From an uncultured Thalassotalea sp. (lineage in GTDB: Bacteria > Pseudomonadota > Gammaproteobacteria > Enterobacterales > Alteromonadaceae), in assembly GCA_947492575.1 (NCBI GenBank), contig CANLNK010000003.1:1-64000 (forward strand): a stretch of DNA of 64,000 nucleotides, written 5' to 3'. Position 1 is the stretch's first letter; every line of letters starts with the position of its first letter. Of the stretch, positions 10,064 through 19,390 are shown one piece after another. Below the pieces are notes generated by a model. The model did no database searches, had not been told where the DNA came from, and saw nothing but the letters and a program-made list of their open reading frames with translations. The translations under genes were made by a program, and so were the position numbers.

Positions 10064-10707
10064 TCACAGAAACCATAAATTACTACAGCCAAGTTCAAAT
10101 ACTTGAGCTTATTGCTGTTGTGACAGCACTTGCTTACGTTATTTTTGCAGCTAAAGAGTCCATCTGGTGTTGGCCAGCTGCACTAATTAGCACTGCGTTA
10201 TACACCATTGTGTTTTATGAGTTCTACCTATGGATGGATAGCGTACTACAGGTTTACTATTTTGTGATGGCGATTTACGGATGGTATTGCTGGCGTGAGT
10301 CGAAAAATGACAATGCTACTGGTATCAAATCGCTAGCAGGGAACGTAGCTGAGAATAAATCATCGTTGGAAATTAGTAGTCTTCCGTTGGCTAATCACTT
10401 AAAAGCCATTGGCTTGCTTACCGTACTTTCGTTGATTGTTGGCTTTCTTATGAATAATTACACGCCGACTACGTTCCCTTACGTTGATGCCGCTACAACG
10501 GTATTTGCCGTGTACGCTACTTACCTTGTCACACAGAAGGTGTTAGAAAACTGGCTGTATTGGGTCGTTATCGATTTAGTCTCTATCTATGTTTATATTG
10601 AGAAAGGTTTAGCACCGACCGCGTTCTTATTTGTGATTTACGTCTTTATCGCGGCTGCAGGTTATATTAATTGGCGTGGTAAGTATCAACGCCTGCAATT
10701 AGCGTGA
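10060..10707 (+). CDS. pnuT: PnuC-family permease, probably thiamine transporter PnuT
   Basis: Inner-membrane facilitator of 215 aa with about seven TM helices. The N-terminal half has AAKESIWCWPAALISTALY, and the helix ending WYCWRE carries the Trp-rich motif of Pnu proteins (PnuC binds nicotinamide riboside, PnuT thiamine). The genomic setting (TPP riboswitch, binding protein, kinase) points to thiamine and not to nicotinamide riboside. The start overlaps the upstream stop by 4 nt. A poorly conserved hydrophilic loop (about residues 85-110) splits the two halves. Substrate by context only. Confidence 0.85.
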   Translation: MITETINYYSQVQILELIAVVTALAYVIFAAKESIWCWPAALISTALYTIVFYEFYLWMDSVLQVYYFVMAIYGWYCWRESKNDNATGIKSLAGNVAENKSSLEISSLPLANHLKAIGLLTVLSLIVGFLMNNYTPTTFPYVDAATTVFAVYATYLVTQKVLENWLYWVVIDLVSIYVYIEKGLAPTAFLFVIYVFIAAAGYINWRGKYQRLQLA

Positions 10708-10728
10708 ATGTCCAGCTGGTTTGAATAT

Positions 10729-10754
10729 AAGACATCTTCTAGGTGTCTTCTTTA
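10729..10754 (+). terminator. Terminator-like hairpin after pnuT
   Basis: AAGACATCT (10729-10737), loop TCT, AGGTGTCTT (10741-10749), then CTTT. The 9-bp stem includes G-T pairs. It may reduce read-through into the kinase gene. Confidence 0.45.
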
Positions 10755-10776
10755 GCCAGTTACCAGACGATTAAAT

Positions 10777-11979
10777 ATGGGTAAGCTTATCAATAATAAT
10801 CAATCTGACCTAAGCGCTGCGCTTTTATCGCTTGATTACTTTCAAAAAAAAAATATTAAAGTAGAGCCGCTGACGGGGGGCTTAAACAATCACGTCTATA
10901 AAGTAACCTCTAGTGATGGTGCAAGAAACTGTGCAAGTGAAGAGGTTTTTGTAGCTAAGTACTTTCATCATTACGACGCGTGGCGGACAGAAAGTGAAGT
11001 GCAGCGTTATCTAGCACGCCGTCAAATAGCGCCTCAATTTCTTTATACTCACGATCAATGGTTAATCTCGGAATACATTGAGCAGCAAAGCCTTGCAGAT
11101 GCATTTGAAGAAGATATTTATACTGAAAAGGCAAGCAACGCTCGAAACGCTTCAGCAACTAAGCCAGACAAACGTAAAAAGTTAACACTCAAACAAAAAA
11201 TCATTCAAGCTACTGTAGCTATGGCTAAACTCCATCAGTTAAGCCATAAGCAGGACGCAAACAGCGACAGTGAAGGGGCTACGTTAAAAACAGAAAATGT
11301 ATCGACTTTAGGTTCAGTTACGACATTAGACCTTCCCGTTGTGCTAACTACTTTAGTAGGTCAGTTAACTGAACTGGAGAACATGGAAGAGGCAACCAGG
11401 CTTCAACAATTAAATACTCAACTCACCAAGTACGAACAGTTAACTGATGTAAAGGTCTTAATAGACTTGTTCAAAGCTGGGGCCCAAAAAGCCATCAATG
11501 TTGCTCATGCATTAGCTAAAGAAACTAGAGCAGATGAGCTGGTTTTAGTTCATGGTGACGTAAATTTCGCCAACGTTTTTCTCCCTAAAAACAATGACTC
11601 AAATCCGCTCTTAATCGACTTTGAGGCGGCTTCATTTGCGCCAGTTTCATACGAAATCGGTATGTTTTTAGCAATAAATCAATTGCCATTAGCGTCTTTT
11701 GACCTTATTTCTGTAATTTATGTAGAACACAATAAAAACAATGATTTAGGTTGTCTTGTATTGGTTACGTGTTACGCAATTTGTGCCTCAATGGTTAACG
11801 GGATGTGGTTCTTACTGCAAGCATTAGAGCGCAGCGAAAAGCAGAATGATCAGCAAGCAGATTACCTTTTAAAAGCAGAGCAGCAGTTTAGTTATTTCAG
11901 TTCGATACTTAGTAGGTTATCTAATGCTACGCCCAGTGGTCTACCAAAACATCTGTCTGATGCATTGACTGATAAATAG
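10777..11979 (+). CDS. Phosphotransferase, thiamine-kinase-like (APH/choline kinase fold)
   Basis: 400-aa small-molecule kinase of the aminoglycoside-phosphotransferase fold. It has a Gly-rich N-loop (LTGGLNNHVYKV, about residues 30-41), Brenner motif LVHGDVNFANVFL with catalytic Asp, and the metal-binding LIDFEAASFAPVSYEIG. ThiK-type thiamine kinases belong to this family. The position behind a TPP-controlled receptor and PnuT suggests it traps imported thiamine by phosphorylation. A central insertion rich in Lys/Asn/Glu (about residues 115-175) makes it longer than E. coli ThiK. A different small-alcohol substrate cannot be excluded. Confidence 0.78.
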   Translation: MGKLINNNQSDLSAALLSLDYFQKKNIKVEPLTGGLNNHVYKVTSSDGARNCASEEVFVAKYFHHYDAWRTESEVQRYLARRQIAPQFLYTHDQWLISEYIEQQSLADAFEEDIYTEKASNARNASATKPDKRKKLTLKQKIIQATVAMAKLHQLSHKQDANSDSEGATLKTENVSTLGSVTTLDLPVVLTTLVGQLTELENMEEATRLQQLNTQLTKYEQLTDVKVLIDLFKAGAQKAINVAHALAKETRADELVLVHGDVNFANVFLPKNNDSNPLLIDFEAASFAPVSYEIGMFLAINQLPLASFDLISVIYVEHNKNNDLGCLVLVTCYAICASMVNGMWFLLQALERSEKQNDQQADYLLKAEQQFSYFSSILSRLSNATPSGLPKHLSDALTDK

Positions 11980-12271
11980 TCTAATAATTAACCCGAGAAT
12001 TCGCCCGATAACTTGCGTTCGATTTTTTAACCACGTATACAAGTTACCAGCAATAAGCGCTTTATTTAACACGCTAACAAGACAGCTACTCACGGCACCA
12101 AGAATGAAAACCTAAGCGCGGTTCGTAAATAGCCAAAAGAAATAACTTAGTACTGTCCGATCGGTTAAATGAGATAAGTTGCTTAAAAGTCACGTTTAAT
12201 TGTAGTGCAGGGTAAACGCCAATCTCTCATAATTACTATTAGATATTATTGGTCATCAAACTGGTTATTTT

Positions 12272-13339
12272 GTGAATTGGAAAGAGCTTATTGAAAATCG
12301 AAACCGATTTTTCTGGTTGTTACATACCGGAGGTTGGTTTGGTTTCGCGTTAGTGCAGTTTCTTGGCTCATTACTCCACGATCTGCGCGATATATTCGTT
12401 ATCGTCATTTTCCTGAACAGCTATGCCGGTTGGATGTTAACCGTACCGCTTCGTTATATATACAGACGTGTTTGGAACTTATCGCCAATAAAAATGATCG
12501 TGGTGATAATTATTTCGTCTTACGTTACTGCCGTTATATGGCAGGTCATCAAGAACATAAATTATTGGGAAATCTACAAACACGGTTGGGAGCCGGAATT
12601 TTGGCTGTACTACACGCAATCTAGTGTTTGGTCGTTTTACATTATCTTAAGTTGGAGTGTGCTGTACTTTGGTATCAAGTACTATCAAATGCTGCAAAAA
12701 GAAAAGCAAAACGTATTACAAGCGAATACTTTAGCGCATCAAGCACAGCTAAAAATGTTACGTTACCAATTAAACCCGCATTTCTTGTTTAATACGCTAA
12801 ACGCTATTTCAACGTTGATTTTGGTGCAAGAAAACAAAACAGCGAATGCAATGGTAACTAAACTAAGCGAGTTCCTGCGTTATTCATTGGATAAAGATCC
12901 GATGAAACGAGTTACGTTAACCAGTGAATTACAAGCGCTAGAACTTTACTTAGATATTGAAAAAGTGCGCTTCGAAGAGCGATTGCAGGTAGACATAAAT
13001 ATCGGACAAGGTTGTGACAATGCACTTGTACCTAGCATGATTTTGCAGCCGCTTGCTGAAAATGCCATAAAGTATGCCATTGCTGTGAAAGAACAGGGCG
13101 GTACGATCAGCGTCAATGTAAACCGTTTTGGCAACGATTTATTAGTTGAACTAGCCGACGATGGTCCTGGTGCAGAAATTACTAATGGCAATTTACATCG
13201 TGAGAATGGTGTTGGCTTGGCGAACACACGCGAGCGATTAAATGCACTTTATAAAAATAATTATTCACTTGTTGTTTCCAATAACGTGCCTTCTGGTGTT
13301 AAAGTAAATATTAGGATCCCTTACGAATTAGGAAGTTAG
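12272..13339 (+). CDS. LytS/YehU-type sensor histidine kinase
   Basis: 355-aa membrane kinase. About four TM helices occupy residues 14-140. The His_kinase domain begins with LNPHFLFNTLNAIS (phospho-acceptor His170), and the HATPase domain is near the C-terminus (LAENAIKYA, DDGPG, GVGLANTRERL). The start codon is GTG at 12272 with no clear Shine-Dalgarno. It is followed 1 nt later by a LytTR response regulator, so the two form a transcription unit and a cognate pair. The signal is unknown; the kinase has no separate periplasmic sensor domain. Confidence 0.9.
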   Translation: MNWKELIENRNRFFWLLHTGGWFGFALVQFLGSLLHDLRDIFVIVIFLNSYAGWMLTVPLRYIYRRVWNLSPIKMIVVIIISSYVTAVIWQVIKNINYWEIYKHGWEPEFWLYYTQSSVWSFYIILSWSVLYFGIKYYQMLQKEKQNVLQANTLAHQAQLKMLRYQLNPHFLFNTLNAISTLILVQENKTANAMVTKLSEFLRYSLDKDPMKRVTLTSELQALELYLDIEKVRFEERLQVDINIGQGCDNALVPSMILQPLAENAIKYAIAVKEQGGTISVNVNRFGNDLLVELADDGPGAEITNGNLHRENGVGLANTRERLNALYKNNYSLVVSNNVPSGVKVNIRIPYELGS

Positions 13340-13340
13340 T

Positions 13341-14165
13341 ATGTCGTCTACACTTTCTACCATCATTGTTGATGATGAACCGCTAGCACGAAAAGGCTTG
13401 GCATTTAGGTTAGAAGAGCACAAGGATATCGACATTATCGCTCAATGCGGCAATGGTCGAGAAGCCATTGAAGTGATCAGAAACCAAAAACCAGATTTAA
13501 TGTTTCTTGATATTCAAATGCCAGGTTTAACAGGATTTGAAGTCATTGAACAGATAATCGCTCAAGGTCTAGATCTTCCAATTGTTGTTTTTGTTACGGC
13601 TTTTGATCAGTATGCGCTCAAGGCTTTTGAAGTGCATGCAATTGATTACTTGATGAAACCTGCTGATGAAAGTCGATTGGCTCAGGCGTTAGACAAAATC
13701 CGAGAGCATATTCGCTCAAAAGCTGATAGCGACCATAAAAACAAGCTCGTCAAGCTTGTCAGCGATGTGACTGGTAATGATCAACAAGCTATTCTTGCCG
13801 AATTAGAACAACACCAAACCGTGTCGATTTCTCAGTATTCTGATGTGCTACCGATAAAAGACGGTGGAGAATTGAGCAGGGTGCCTGTTAATTCAATTTG
13901 GTGGATTGATGCGGCTGGCGACTACATGTGTGTTCATACAGAAGATGGTACGCATATTTTAAGAAAAACGATGAAGCAGCTTGAAGAAGCGCTAGACCCT
14001 CGTATTTTTATTCGCAGTCACCGTTCAACCATCGTCAATAAGAACTATGTACAGAAGTTCTGTAGCCAACTAAACGGCGAGTACTTCTTAGTGATGAATA
14101 ACGGAAAGGAATTAAAAGTTAGCCGCAGTTACAAAGATAAAGTAAAGCAAGCGGTTACCCAATAA
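13341..14165 (+). CDS. LytTR-family response regulator
   Basis: 274-aa regulator. The receiver domain covers about residues 7-125, with acidic pocket D11/D12, phospho-Asp57 in MFLDIQMPG, Thr in VTAFDQYA and Lys in MKPADE. A linker leads to a LytTR DNA-binding domain (about residues 165-270, WIDAAGDYMCVHTEDG, FIRSHRSTIVNKNYV). Such proteins bind short direct repeats upstream of targets. It is coupled to the upstream kinase by a 1-nt gap. Targets cannot be seen from the window. Confidence 0.93.
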   Translation: MSSTLSTIIVDDEPLARKGLAFRLEEHKDIDIIAQCGNGREAIEVIRNQKPDLMFLDIQMPGLTGFEVIEQIIAQGLDLPIVVFVTAFDQYALKAFEVHAIDYLMKPADESRLAQALDKIREHIRSKADSDHKNKLVKLVSDVTGNDQQAILAELEQHQTVSISQYSDVLPIKDGGELSRVPVNSIWWIDAAGDYMCVHTEDGTHILRKTMKQLEEALDPRIFIRSHRSTIVNKNYVQKFCSQLNGEYFLVMNNGKELKVSRSYKDKVKQAVTQ

Positions 14166-14210
14166 CATTCCTCGAGACGCTTGCATGAGATTTACCAAAA
14201 ATCGTGCAGG

Positions 14211-14225
14211 CGTTATCTGAATAAG
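14211..14225. repeat. 15-bp direct repeat, left copy
   Basis: CGTTATCTGAATAAG here is identical to 16548-16562. The two copies flank the orphan gene at 14444-16150. The significance is uncertain. Confidence 0.5.
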
Positions 14226-14384
14226 TCTTAACTCGATCTGTCAGGCTCGATTAACAGAACTAAATCAAATCTGACAGTCGCATAGGTGCCAAACTCGGCC
14301 GTTCAACAGCAACTTAATATCCTAAATCTAGTGGCTATAGCGGACGTTTACCCAACTCACTTTTGGACAAAGACGAGTTAGGAA

Positions 14385-14417
14385 AGAGAGGCAACTTAGC
14401 ACCATAAGTTGCTCTCT
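14385..14417 (-). terminator. Terminator of the orphan secreted-protein gene
   Basis: On the minus strand AGAGAGCAACTTA pairs with TAAGTTGCCTCTCT (one bulged base), followed by TTTCC, starting 27 nt after the stop codon. Confidence 0.65.
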
Positions 14418-14443
14418 AGTAGAAATAACTCCAAGTAATGTTT

Positions 14444-16150
14444 TTACTTATCAGGCAAAAGTGTATTGAACGAATCTATAAAACTCTTCTCTATTGCTGG
14501 GTTGGTTTTGGCTAATTCCATTAACTGTGGCTGCTCTTTGTATATAGCTTCAAGATAAAGTTTCTTTCTTTCTTCAATAGACTTACTTACATCTTTCGCA
14601 ATTAGTTCTAACCTTTCCTGTGTGGTTAATTCATCTGCGCTTTTATTATCTTTTAAGTTTGCAAAGTCTCTTTGTTTATTAGCCTCTTTTCGCTTTGCTA
14701 CTCTAATTTGCTTAGGTTTTTCTTTACTCATGTTATAGACATCATAATGTCTATATTCATCGTTCTTCATTAAATGAAGCATAGTAGCGACAATGTAATC
14801 TTTATCTGGAATCGTAGGTTTGTATCCAAATGATAACGTATTTGAACTGAATTGCTCCGCCAAAATTTGCTCTGCATTATTAGATTTAACAAATATCCCG
14901 AATTTTGCTTTTTGAAGAGGAGCCTTTAAATCAGTAAAAATCGCGTAAAACGATGCGTTATCAATTTCAAATTTATAGTCTTTAAACTCCTTTGAATCAA
15001 TCACAGCTTCATCAATTATCTGTTCTGCAACTGAAGTATAATACTCCCTCAAGTTAACCAAAAACGGTTCTAATACTGCCTCATTAAATCTGGAAGATTC
15101 TAGGGGATTAAACGGGGCGTTTTTAGCCTTTTCAATATCTTTTAACCATTTATTCTTTAAGCTATTTACATAAGTAAAATCCTTCTTTAGTTGCCTCAAA
15201 GGCATCGCTAATTGATTAGCTCGAATGAAGACTCTGTACTTGTTTTTAAGTTCTTTTTCTATCTGGGATATTCTATATTTCAGTGAAGACTTGTCCCTAT
15301 TATTTTCGCCTTTGAGTCGAGTTTCTATTTCATAAAAACTTGCAAAATATGTGGAGGCCAAATCTCCCAATTCATTAAGATATTCCTGCCAAGCTTGAGC
15401 TACTGAAAACCGAAAACATTTGTTCAAGTCTTTAGATCTATCAATAATGTATGTACGTTTAGTAATATGGCACGTTCCAGACTTTTTATTAAAATGGCTA
15501 GGCATGAACTTTAAATTGATAATCCTCCTAGCGTCATCTGATAAAAGAAAAGGTTTGTTAGGCTTCGATGCTAAAATTTCATTAGCTCGTTTAGTGAACT
15601 CGTTATCCATTAACAGTTGCTGTTCAAACAGCTCATTATATTCAGATGTAAGTTTGCTCAATTCGTTGTCTAAAGCGCCTAACTCCTTTTTAAAATTGTT
15701 TTGTATTGTTTTATACCTTTCCACGGTGGCCATGTCTTTCTTATAGGCCCTAGATGCTTTTATAGTGCGCTCTGCATTTATCACATTATTTTGAATAGAG
15801 TCATCTTTAATCTCTTTGTAAATCAATTTGTATCGATTAATACCGTCATTAATAATATCTACGTCACCATATGGAGCATTAAATGGAACAAATTCACCGT
15901 CTTCCAAGACTCTCACGAGAGACTTAGCATCTCTGGGTACACCTGACTTCATAATCGCTGTAGTGTACTTCTTAACGTCATTGTTAAATGCAAATGCTTT
16001 ACCTGAAGAAATTACATCACCGTGAGCATTTTTCATTATTACTCCAGCAGATATAGTAATTTCTGCTGCATGACTAAAAAATACGACAAAGAAAATGATT
16101 AATGCTAGAAATGATTTTTGGGCTGGTGAGAAATTCATTTTAATGTTCAT
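14444..16150 (-). CDS. Orphan secreted/periplasmic coiled-coil protein
   Basis: I do not recognise the family. The 568-aa product has an N-terminal hydrophobic segment (FLALIIFFVVFFSHAAEIT) that looks like a cleavable signal peptide with an SHA-A site. The mature part is highly charged (Lys/Glu/Asn-rich) and mostly helical, with probable coiled coils at about residues 130-190 and 270-335. Two cysteines stand near GTCHIT and LNKCFRF. The C-terminal 90 residues are very Lys-rich. Base composition is more AT-rich than neighbouring housekeeping genes, and a 15-bp direct repeat flanks the region, both compatible with acquisition. It stands alone between a LytTR regulator and pfkA. Confidence 0.75.
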   Translation of the reverse strand: MNIKMNFSPAQKSFLALIIFFVVFFSHAAEITISAGVIMKNAHGDVISSGKAFAFNNDVKKYTTAIMKSGVPRDAKSLVRVLEDGEFVPFNAPYGDVDIINDGINRYKLIYKEIKDDSIQNNVINAERTIKASRAYKKDMATVERYKTIQNNFKKELGALDNELSKLTSEYNELFEQQLLMDNEFTKRANEILASKPNKPFLLSDDARRIINLKFMPSHFNKKSGTCHITKRTYIIDRSKDLNKCFRFSVAQAWQEYLNELGDLASTYFASFYEIETRLKGENNRDKSSLKYRISQIEKELKNKYRVFIRANQLAMPLRQLKKDFTYVNSLKNKWLKDIEKAKNAPFNPLESSRFNEAVLEPFLVNLREYYTSVAEQIIDEAVIDSKEFKDYKFEIDNASFYAIFTDLKAPLQKAKFGIFVKSNNAEQILAEQFSSNTLSFGYKPTIPDKDYIVATMLHLMKNDEYRHYDVYNMSKEKPKQIRVAKRKEANKQRDFANLKDNKSADELTTQERLELIAKDVSKSIEERKKLYLEAIYKEQPQLMELAKTNPAIEKSFIDSFNTLLPDK

Positions 16151-16636
16151 CCTTGTGGGTGGTCAATTATTGTACAGCTAAACATTATTGTTAAGTGTTT
16201 AAATTGTCAACGGCTACAAATTTATAAAAACATTAAAAATGTCTTAGTCAAAAACTGGACTTGTATAAGCTCTCCCGTGTTATACCTCACTTTGGATAGT
16301 CATTAACGTCGTAAATTAAATAGCAATTTAAAACTATAATTCCTGAACTTCAGATCTTAATCTCTGTCATTAGAGCATTTAAGTTAACTCACTAAGGGGC
16401 AATAACGTGTTAGCGGAACGTCTGCTTTGTAGAGTAGAACTAATAACACTGAATGACTGCGACCGTCTCAAAATCGCTCATAGATGTCTGTCAGATGAAG
16501 TCCAAACCTATTCATCAAAACTGTAAGATCAGATATGAGCTACTACACGTTATCTGAATAAGCTCTCTAATCTAACATTATTGGGCTAAGCGTTCATGAT
16601 GTTAGAGCTCATAGTGTTAACCGTTACGATATTCTT
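16151..16636. other. 486-bp intergenic region
   Basis: No supported gene. It carries the promoter of the orphan gene on the minus strand. ATAAGCTCTC occurs at 16265-16274 and again at 16558-16567, the second copy overlapping the 15-bp repeat. Confidence 0.4.
16548..16562. repeat. 15-bp direct repeat, right copy
   Basis: CGTTATCTGAATAAG, identical to 14211-14225. See the orphan gene between the copies. Confidence 0.5.
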
Positions 16637-16656
16637 TTACGGTATTCTTTTACGGT
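16631..16656. repeat. 13-bp tandem duplication at the 3' end of pfkA
   Basis: ATTCTTTTACGGT occurs twice without a gap and spans the pfkA stop codon. Without the second copy the frame would end RKRIS-stop; with it the protein ends RKRIP-stop. The duplication is therefore nearly neutral for the product. Confidence 0.85.
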
Positions 16657-17659
16657 ATTGCGCACTTAACGCTAATATGTCTTCTTGTGCCGCCACTAAA
16701 TTTTCCTCAACCTTTTTCTGATGCATTATCGCCTCTGATAGCGGTACAGATACGATTTCTGACTTTAGCTCTCCCAGCATGATGTCGGTTTCACCCCTGT
16801 TTGCCGCATGAACCGAGGCCACACCTAATCTCGTTGCAAGTATTCTATCCTTTGCGACAGGAGAGCCTCCACGTTGGATGTGGCCCAGCACACATAACCC
16901 CGTATCAATATCTACCATGGACTTTAGTTGCTCGCTCAACGCCTGAGGACCACCAGGCCAAAGATTCTCGGCCAGCACGATATGATAGCTAGATTTACCT
17001 TGTTGATGTTGCTTCGCGATGTCGTTAACAATTTGTATGATCTTTTCTTGTGCTTGTTCAGGGGAAAAATTTTCAAACGATATGATTTGCTCGGCACCTG
17101 TCGCTATACCCACATTAAACGCGATGTGGCCTGAGTGCCTTCCCATCAGCTCAATCACGAAAACACGATCAAATGCATCCGCGGTATCTCGAATCTTATC
17201 TATAGCTTCAATAGCGGTGTTTATGGCGGTTGAATAGCCAATGGTAAAGTCAGTGCCGTCCAAGTCATTGTCGATAGTGCCGGGTAGCCCAATAACTTGG
17301 CCCTGCCAGTTTTGTTTTATCGCCAAAAGACCGTTAAAAGAGCCGTCTCCACCAATAACAATCAAAGTGTCTATTTTAAGTTTAATAAGGCTCGAGACAG
17401 CTTGGTTTAATCCTGTAACAGTGCACATTTGCGGGCAACGAGCACTTTTCAGTATAGTGCCGCCGCGATGAATTATATGTTGCACATCTTGAGGTGTCAG
17501 TATTTGGTAATCTTGTTCGATTAATCCGTTATAACCTGAAATAAATCCAATACATTGAAAATCAAATTGATGGGCTGCAAGCACAATCGCTCTAATCGCT
17601 GCGTTCATCCCTGGAGAATCGCCGCCACTCGTCAAAATACCAATGCGCTTTTGGGTCAT
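16637..17659 (-). CDS. pfkA: ATP-dependent 6-phosphofructokinase
   Basis: Phosphorylates fructose 6-phosphate to fructose 1,6-bisphosphate in glycolysis, in the cytoplasm. 340 aa. It shows the ATP-binding GGDSPGMNAAIR (residues 12-23), GGDGS (the ATP- rather than PPi-type residue), the catalytic loop PGTIDNDLDGTDFTIG and the substrate motif MGRHSGHIA. The C-terminal effector-site region is present. The final codons come from a 13-bp tandem duplication. It is transcribed alone, away from a divergent lipoprotein gene. Confidence 0.95.
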   Translation of the reverse strand: MTQKRIGILTSGGDSPGMNAAIRAIVLAAHQFDFQCIGFISGYNGLIEQDYQILTPQDVQHIIHRGGTILKSARCPQMCTVTGLNQAVSSLIKLKIDTLIVIGGDGSFNGLLAIKQNWQGQVIGLPGTIDNDLDGTDFTIGYSTAINTAIEAIDKIRDTADAFDRVFVIELMGRHSGHIAFNVGIATGAEQIISFENFSPEQAQEKIIQIVNDIAKQHQQGKSSYHIVLAENLWPGGPQALSEQLKSMVDIDTGLCVLGHIQRGGSPVAKDRILATRLGVASVHAANRGETDIMLGELKSEIVSVPLSEAIMHQKKVEENLVAAQEDILALSAQYRKRIP

Positions 17660-17811
17660 ATCGATGTTTCCTTCCGTTCAGGCTGTGTGATCTAATTGTT
17701 TGGAACTATTCGTTACATATTTAATCTATCACTCATTAATGATAAATAATAAATTATCGTTAATACATAGGTTTAGAACTTCTAATTAATTTAGATCAAG
17801 GAAAGGTTTCC

Positions 17812-18672
17812 GTGTTATCAACATTTTCAAAAGCGACAAAGTCGTTAACAGTTGCTGCATGCAGTGTTTTATTAACTGGCTGTAGCTTTAGCTTCGTATA
17901 TAACCATCTAGATTGGTGGGCAAACTGGTATTTAGATGACTATGTGACACTTAATAAAACGCAACAGAAAGCATTCGACGAAGTCTTTAATGAGCTACAT
18001 ATTTGGCATCGTGAAATACAACTGCCAATTTATGCTGAACAACTAAAGCAACTAAAAGCAGATTTAGCAGCGGGAATTACAGAAGAAAAAGCGAAAGAAC
18101 ACTTAGGTAAAACTAACGAGTACTGGATTGTTGTGCGAGAAAAAGCAAAAACCGACCTTATCGAGCTCACGCACATGCTTAGCGAAAAACAGCGTAAAGA
18201 ATTATTAGCTAATCTTGATAAGCAAAACCAAGAGCGTATTGAAAATAGAGAAGAGCTATCCAGAGAAGAATGGGTAAAAGAGGAATGCAAGGAACAGCAG
18301 AGTCAATTTAAAAGTTGGGTAGGGAAATTAAGTAAATCACAGAAAGCAGATATTTGTGAGGCAACAGGTGAGTTGCAATCTACCTTCACCCATTGGATGG
18401 ATTATCGTATGGCATGGCACAATTCGTTTACTGATGCCTTAGATGTATCACTGAGCAAAGAGGAGTATGTCGCTTTATTTGCTGAGCTAATTAGTGAACC
18501 AGAAAAGCTACGGTCAGACGAATACCTATCGCTCCGTGAGCAGAATAATCGTGTTTTTGTTGGCCTGTTTGCTGAAGTAATGAATGGCTTATCGCAAAAA
18601 CAAACCAATCGTCTGAATAACAAGATTGATGATTTTATTGAAGATATAGAAGACTTAGCGCAAGATAGTTAG
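17812..18672 (+). CDS. DUF6279 family lipoprotein
   Basis: 286-aa lipoprotein with signal peptide and lipobox (LLTGC, about residues 20-24). The mature N-terminus FSFVYNHLDWWANWYLDDYV matches the Trp/Tyr-rich opening of DUF6279 lipoproteins. The rest is helical, charged and likely coiled. It starts with GTG, supported by AAGGAAAGG at 17799-17807. No function is known for the family. It is probably independent of pfkA, which is divergent. Confidence 0.8.
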   Translation: MLSTFSKATKSLTVAACSVLLTGCSFSFVYNHLDWWANWYLDDYVTLNKTQQKAFDEVFNELHIWHREIQLPIYAEQLKQLKADLAAGITEEKAKEHLGKTNEYWIVVREKAKTDLIELTHMLSEKQRKELLANLDKQNQERIENREELSREEWVKEECKEQQSQFKSWVGKLSKSQKADICEATGELQSTFTHWMDYRMAWHNSFTDALDVSLSKEEYVALFAELISEPEKLRSDEYLSLREQNNRVFVGLFAEVMNGLSQKQTNRLNNKIDDFIEDIEDLAQDS

Positions 18673-18723
18673 CCAATTAAAAAGTCGTTATACACAAATG
18701 GTTTTGGGTTAAAAGGAATCAAA

Positions 18724-19320
18724 ATGCGCATCTATGGTGATATCAAGTCTGGCAATTGCTACAAAATAAAATTACTGACTGCATTGCTCAACATTGAGCA
18801 CGAATGGATTGAAGTCGATATTTTAAATAATGAAACCCAAACCGATGCGTTTATTGCCAAAAATCCCAATGGAAAAATACCACTATTGGAATTAAATGAC
18901 GGAAGCTGTCTATCCGAGTCAAATGCAATACTCAACTACCTAGCGGCAGACAGTGAATTGTTGCCAAATGACCGCTTTATGCATGCACTAGTGCTGCAAT
19001 GGCAGTTCTTTGAGCAATACAGCCACGAACCCTATATCGCTGTCGCTCGCTATATTGCGAAGTACTTGGGCCTTCCCGACGATCGAAAAGCCGATTACGA
19101 ATCAAAACAAGTTGGTGGTCATAAAGCCCTAAGAGTGATGGAAAACCAACTTTCTCAAACCCCTTATCTAGTAGGTGATAAGCTCACCATCGCAGACATC
19201 TCTCTATATGGCTACACCCATGTTGCACATGAAGGGGGTTTTGACCTATCAAGCTATCCCGCAATACTGGCTTGGTTAGACCGAATTAAATCTCTTCCAA
19301 ACTATATAGCAATGGAATAG
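18724..19320 (+). CDS. Glutathione S-transferase family protein
   Basis: 198-aa GST. The N-terminal thioredoxin-like domain (residues 1-77) contains NPNGKIPLLEL (cis-Pro) and the glutathione-contact LSESNAIL. The C-terminal helical domain has the N-capping box LTIADISLYGYTHVA. The likely catalytic residue is Ser9/Asn11 near SGNCYK, which suggests a bacterial non-Tyr class. A strong RBS (AAGGAAT) precedes the ATG. The substrate is unknown. Confidence 0.93.
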   Translation: MRIYGDIKSGNCYKIKLLTALLNIEHEWIEVDILNNETQTDAFIAKNPNGKIPLLELNDGSCLSESNAILNYLAADSELLPNDRFMHALVLQWQFFEQYSHEPYIAVARYIAKYLGLPDDRKADYESKQVGGHKALRVMENQLSQTPYLVGDKLTIADISLYGYTHVAHEGGFDLSSYPAILAWLDRIKSLPNYIAME

Positions 19321-19390
19321 GTGATGCCTTAGCTGGCGTTAAGCTAGTTACTCTTGGTTTACTCTTTTGGCTAATGGTTTAAGGAAAAGC

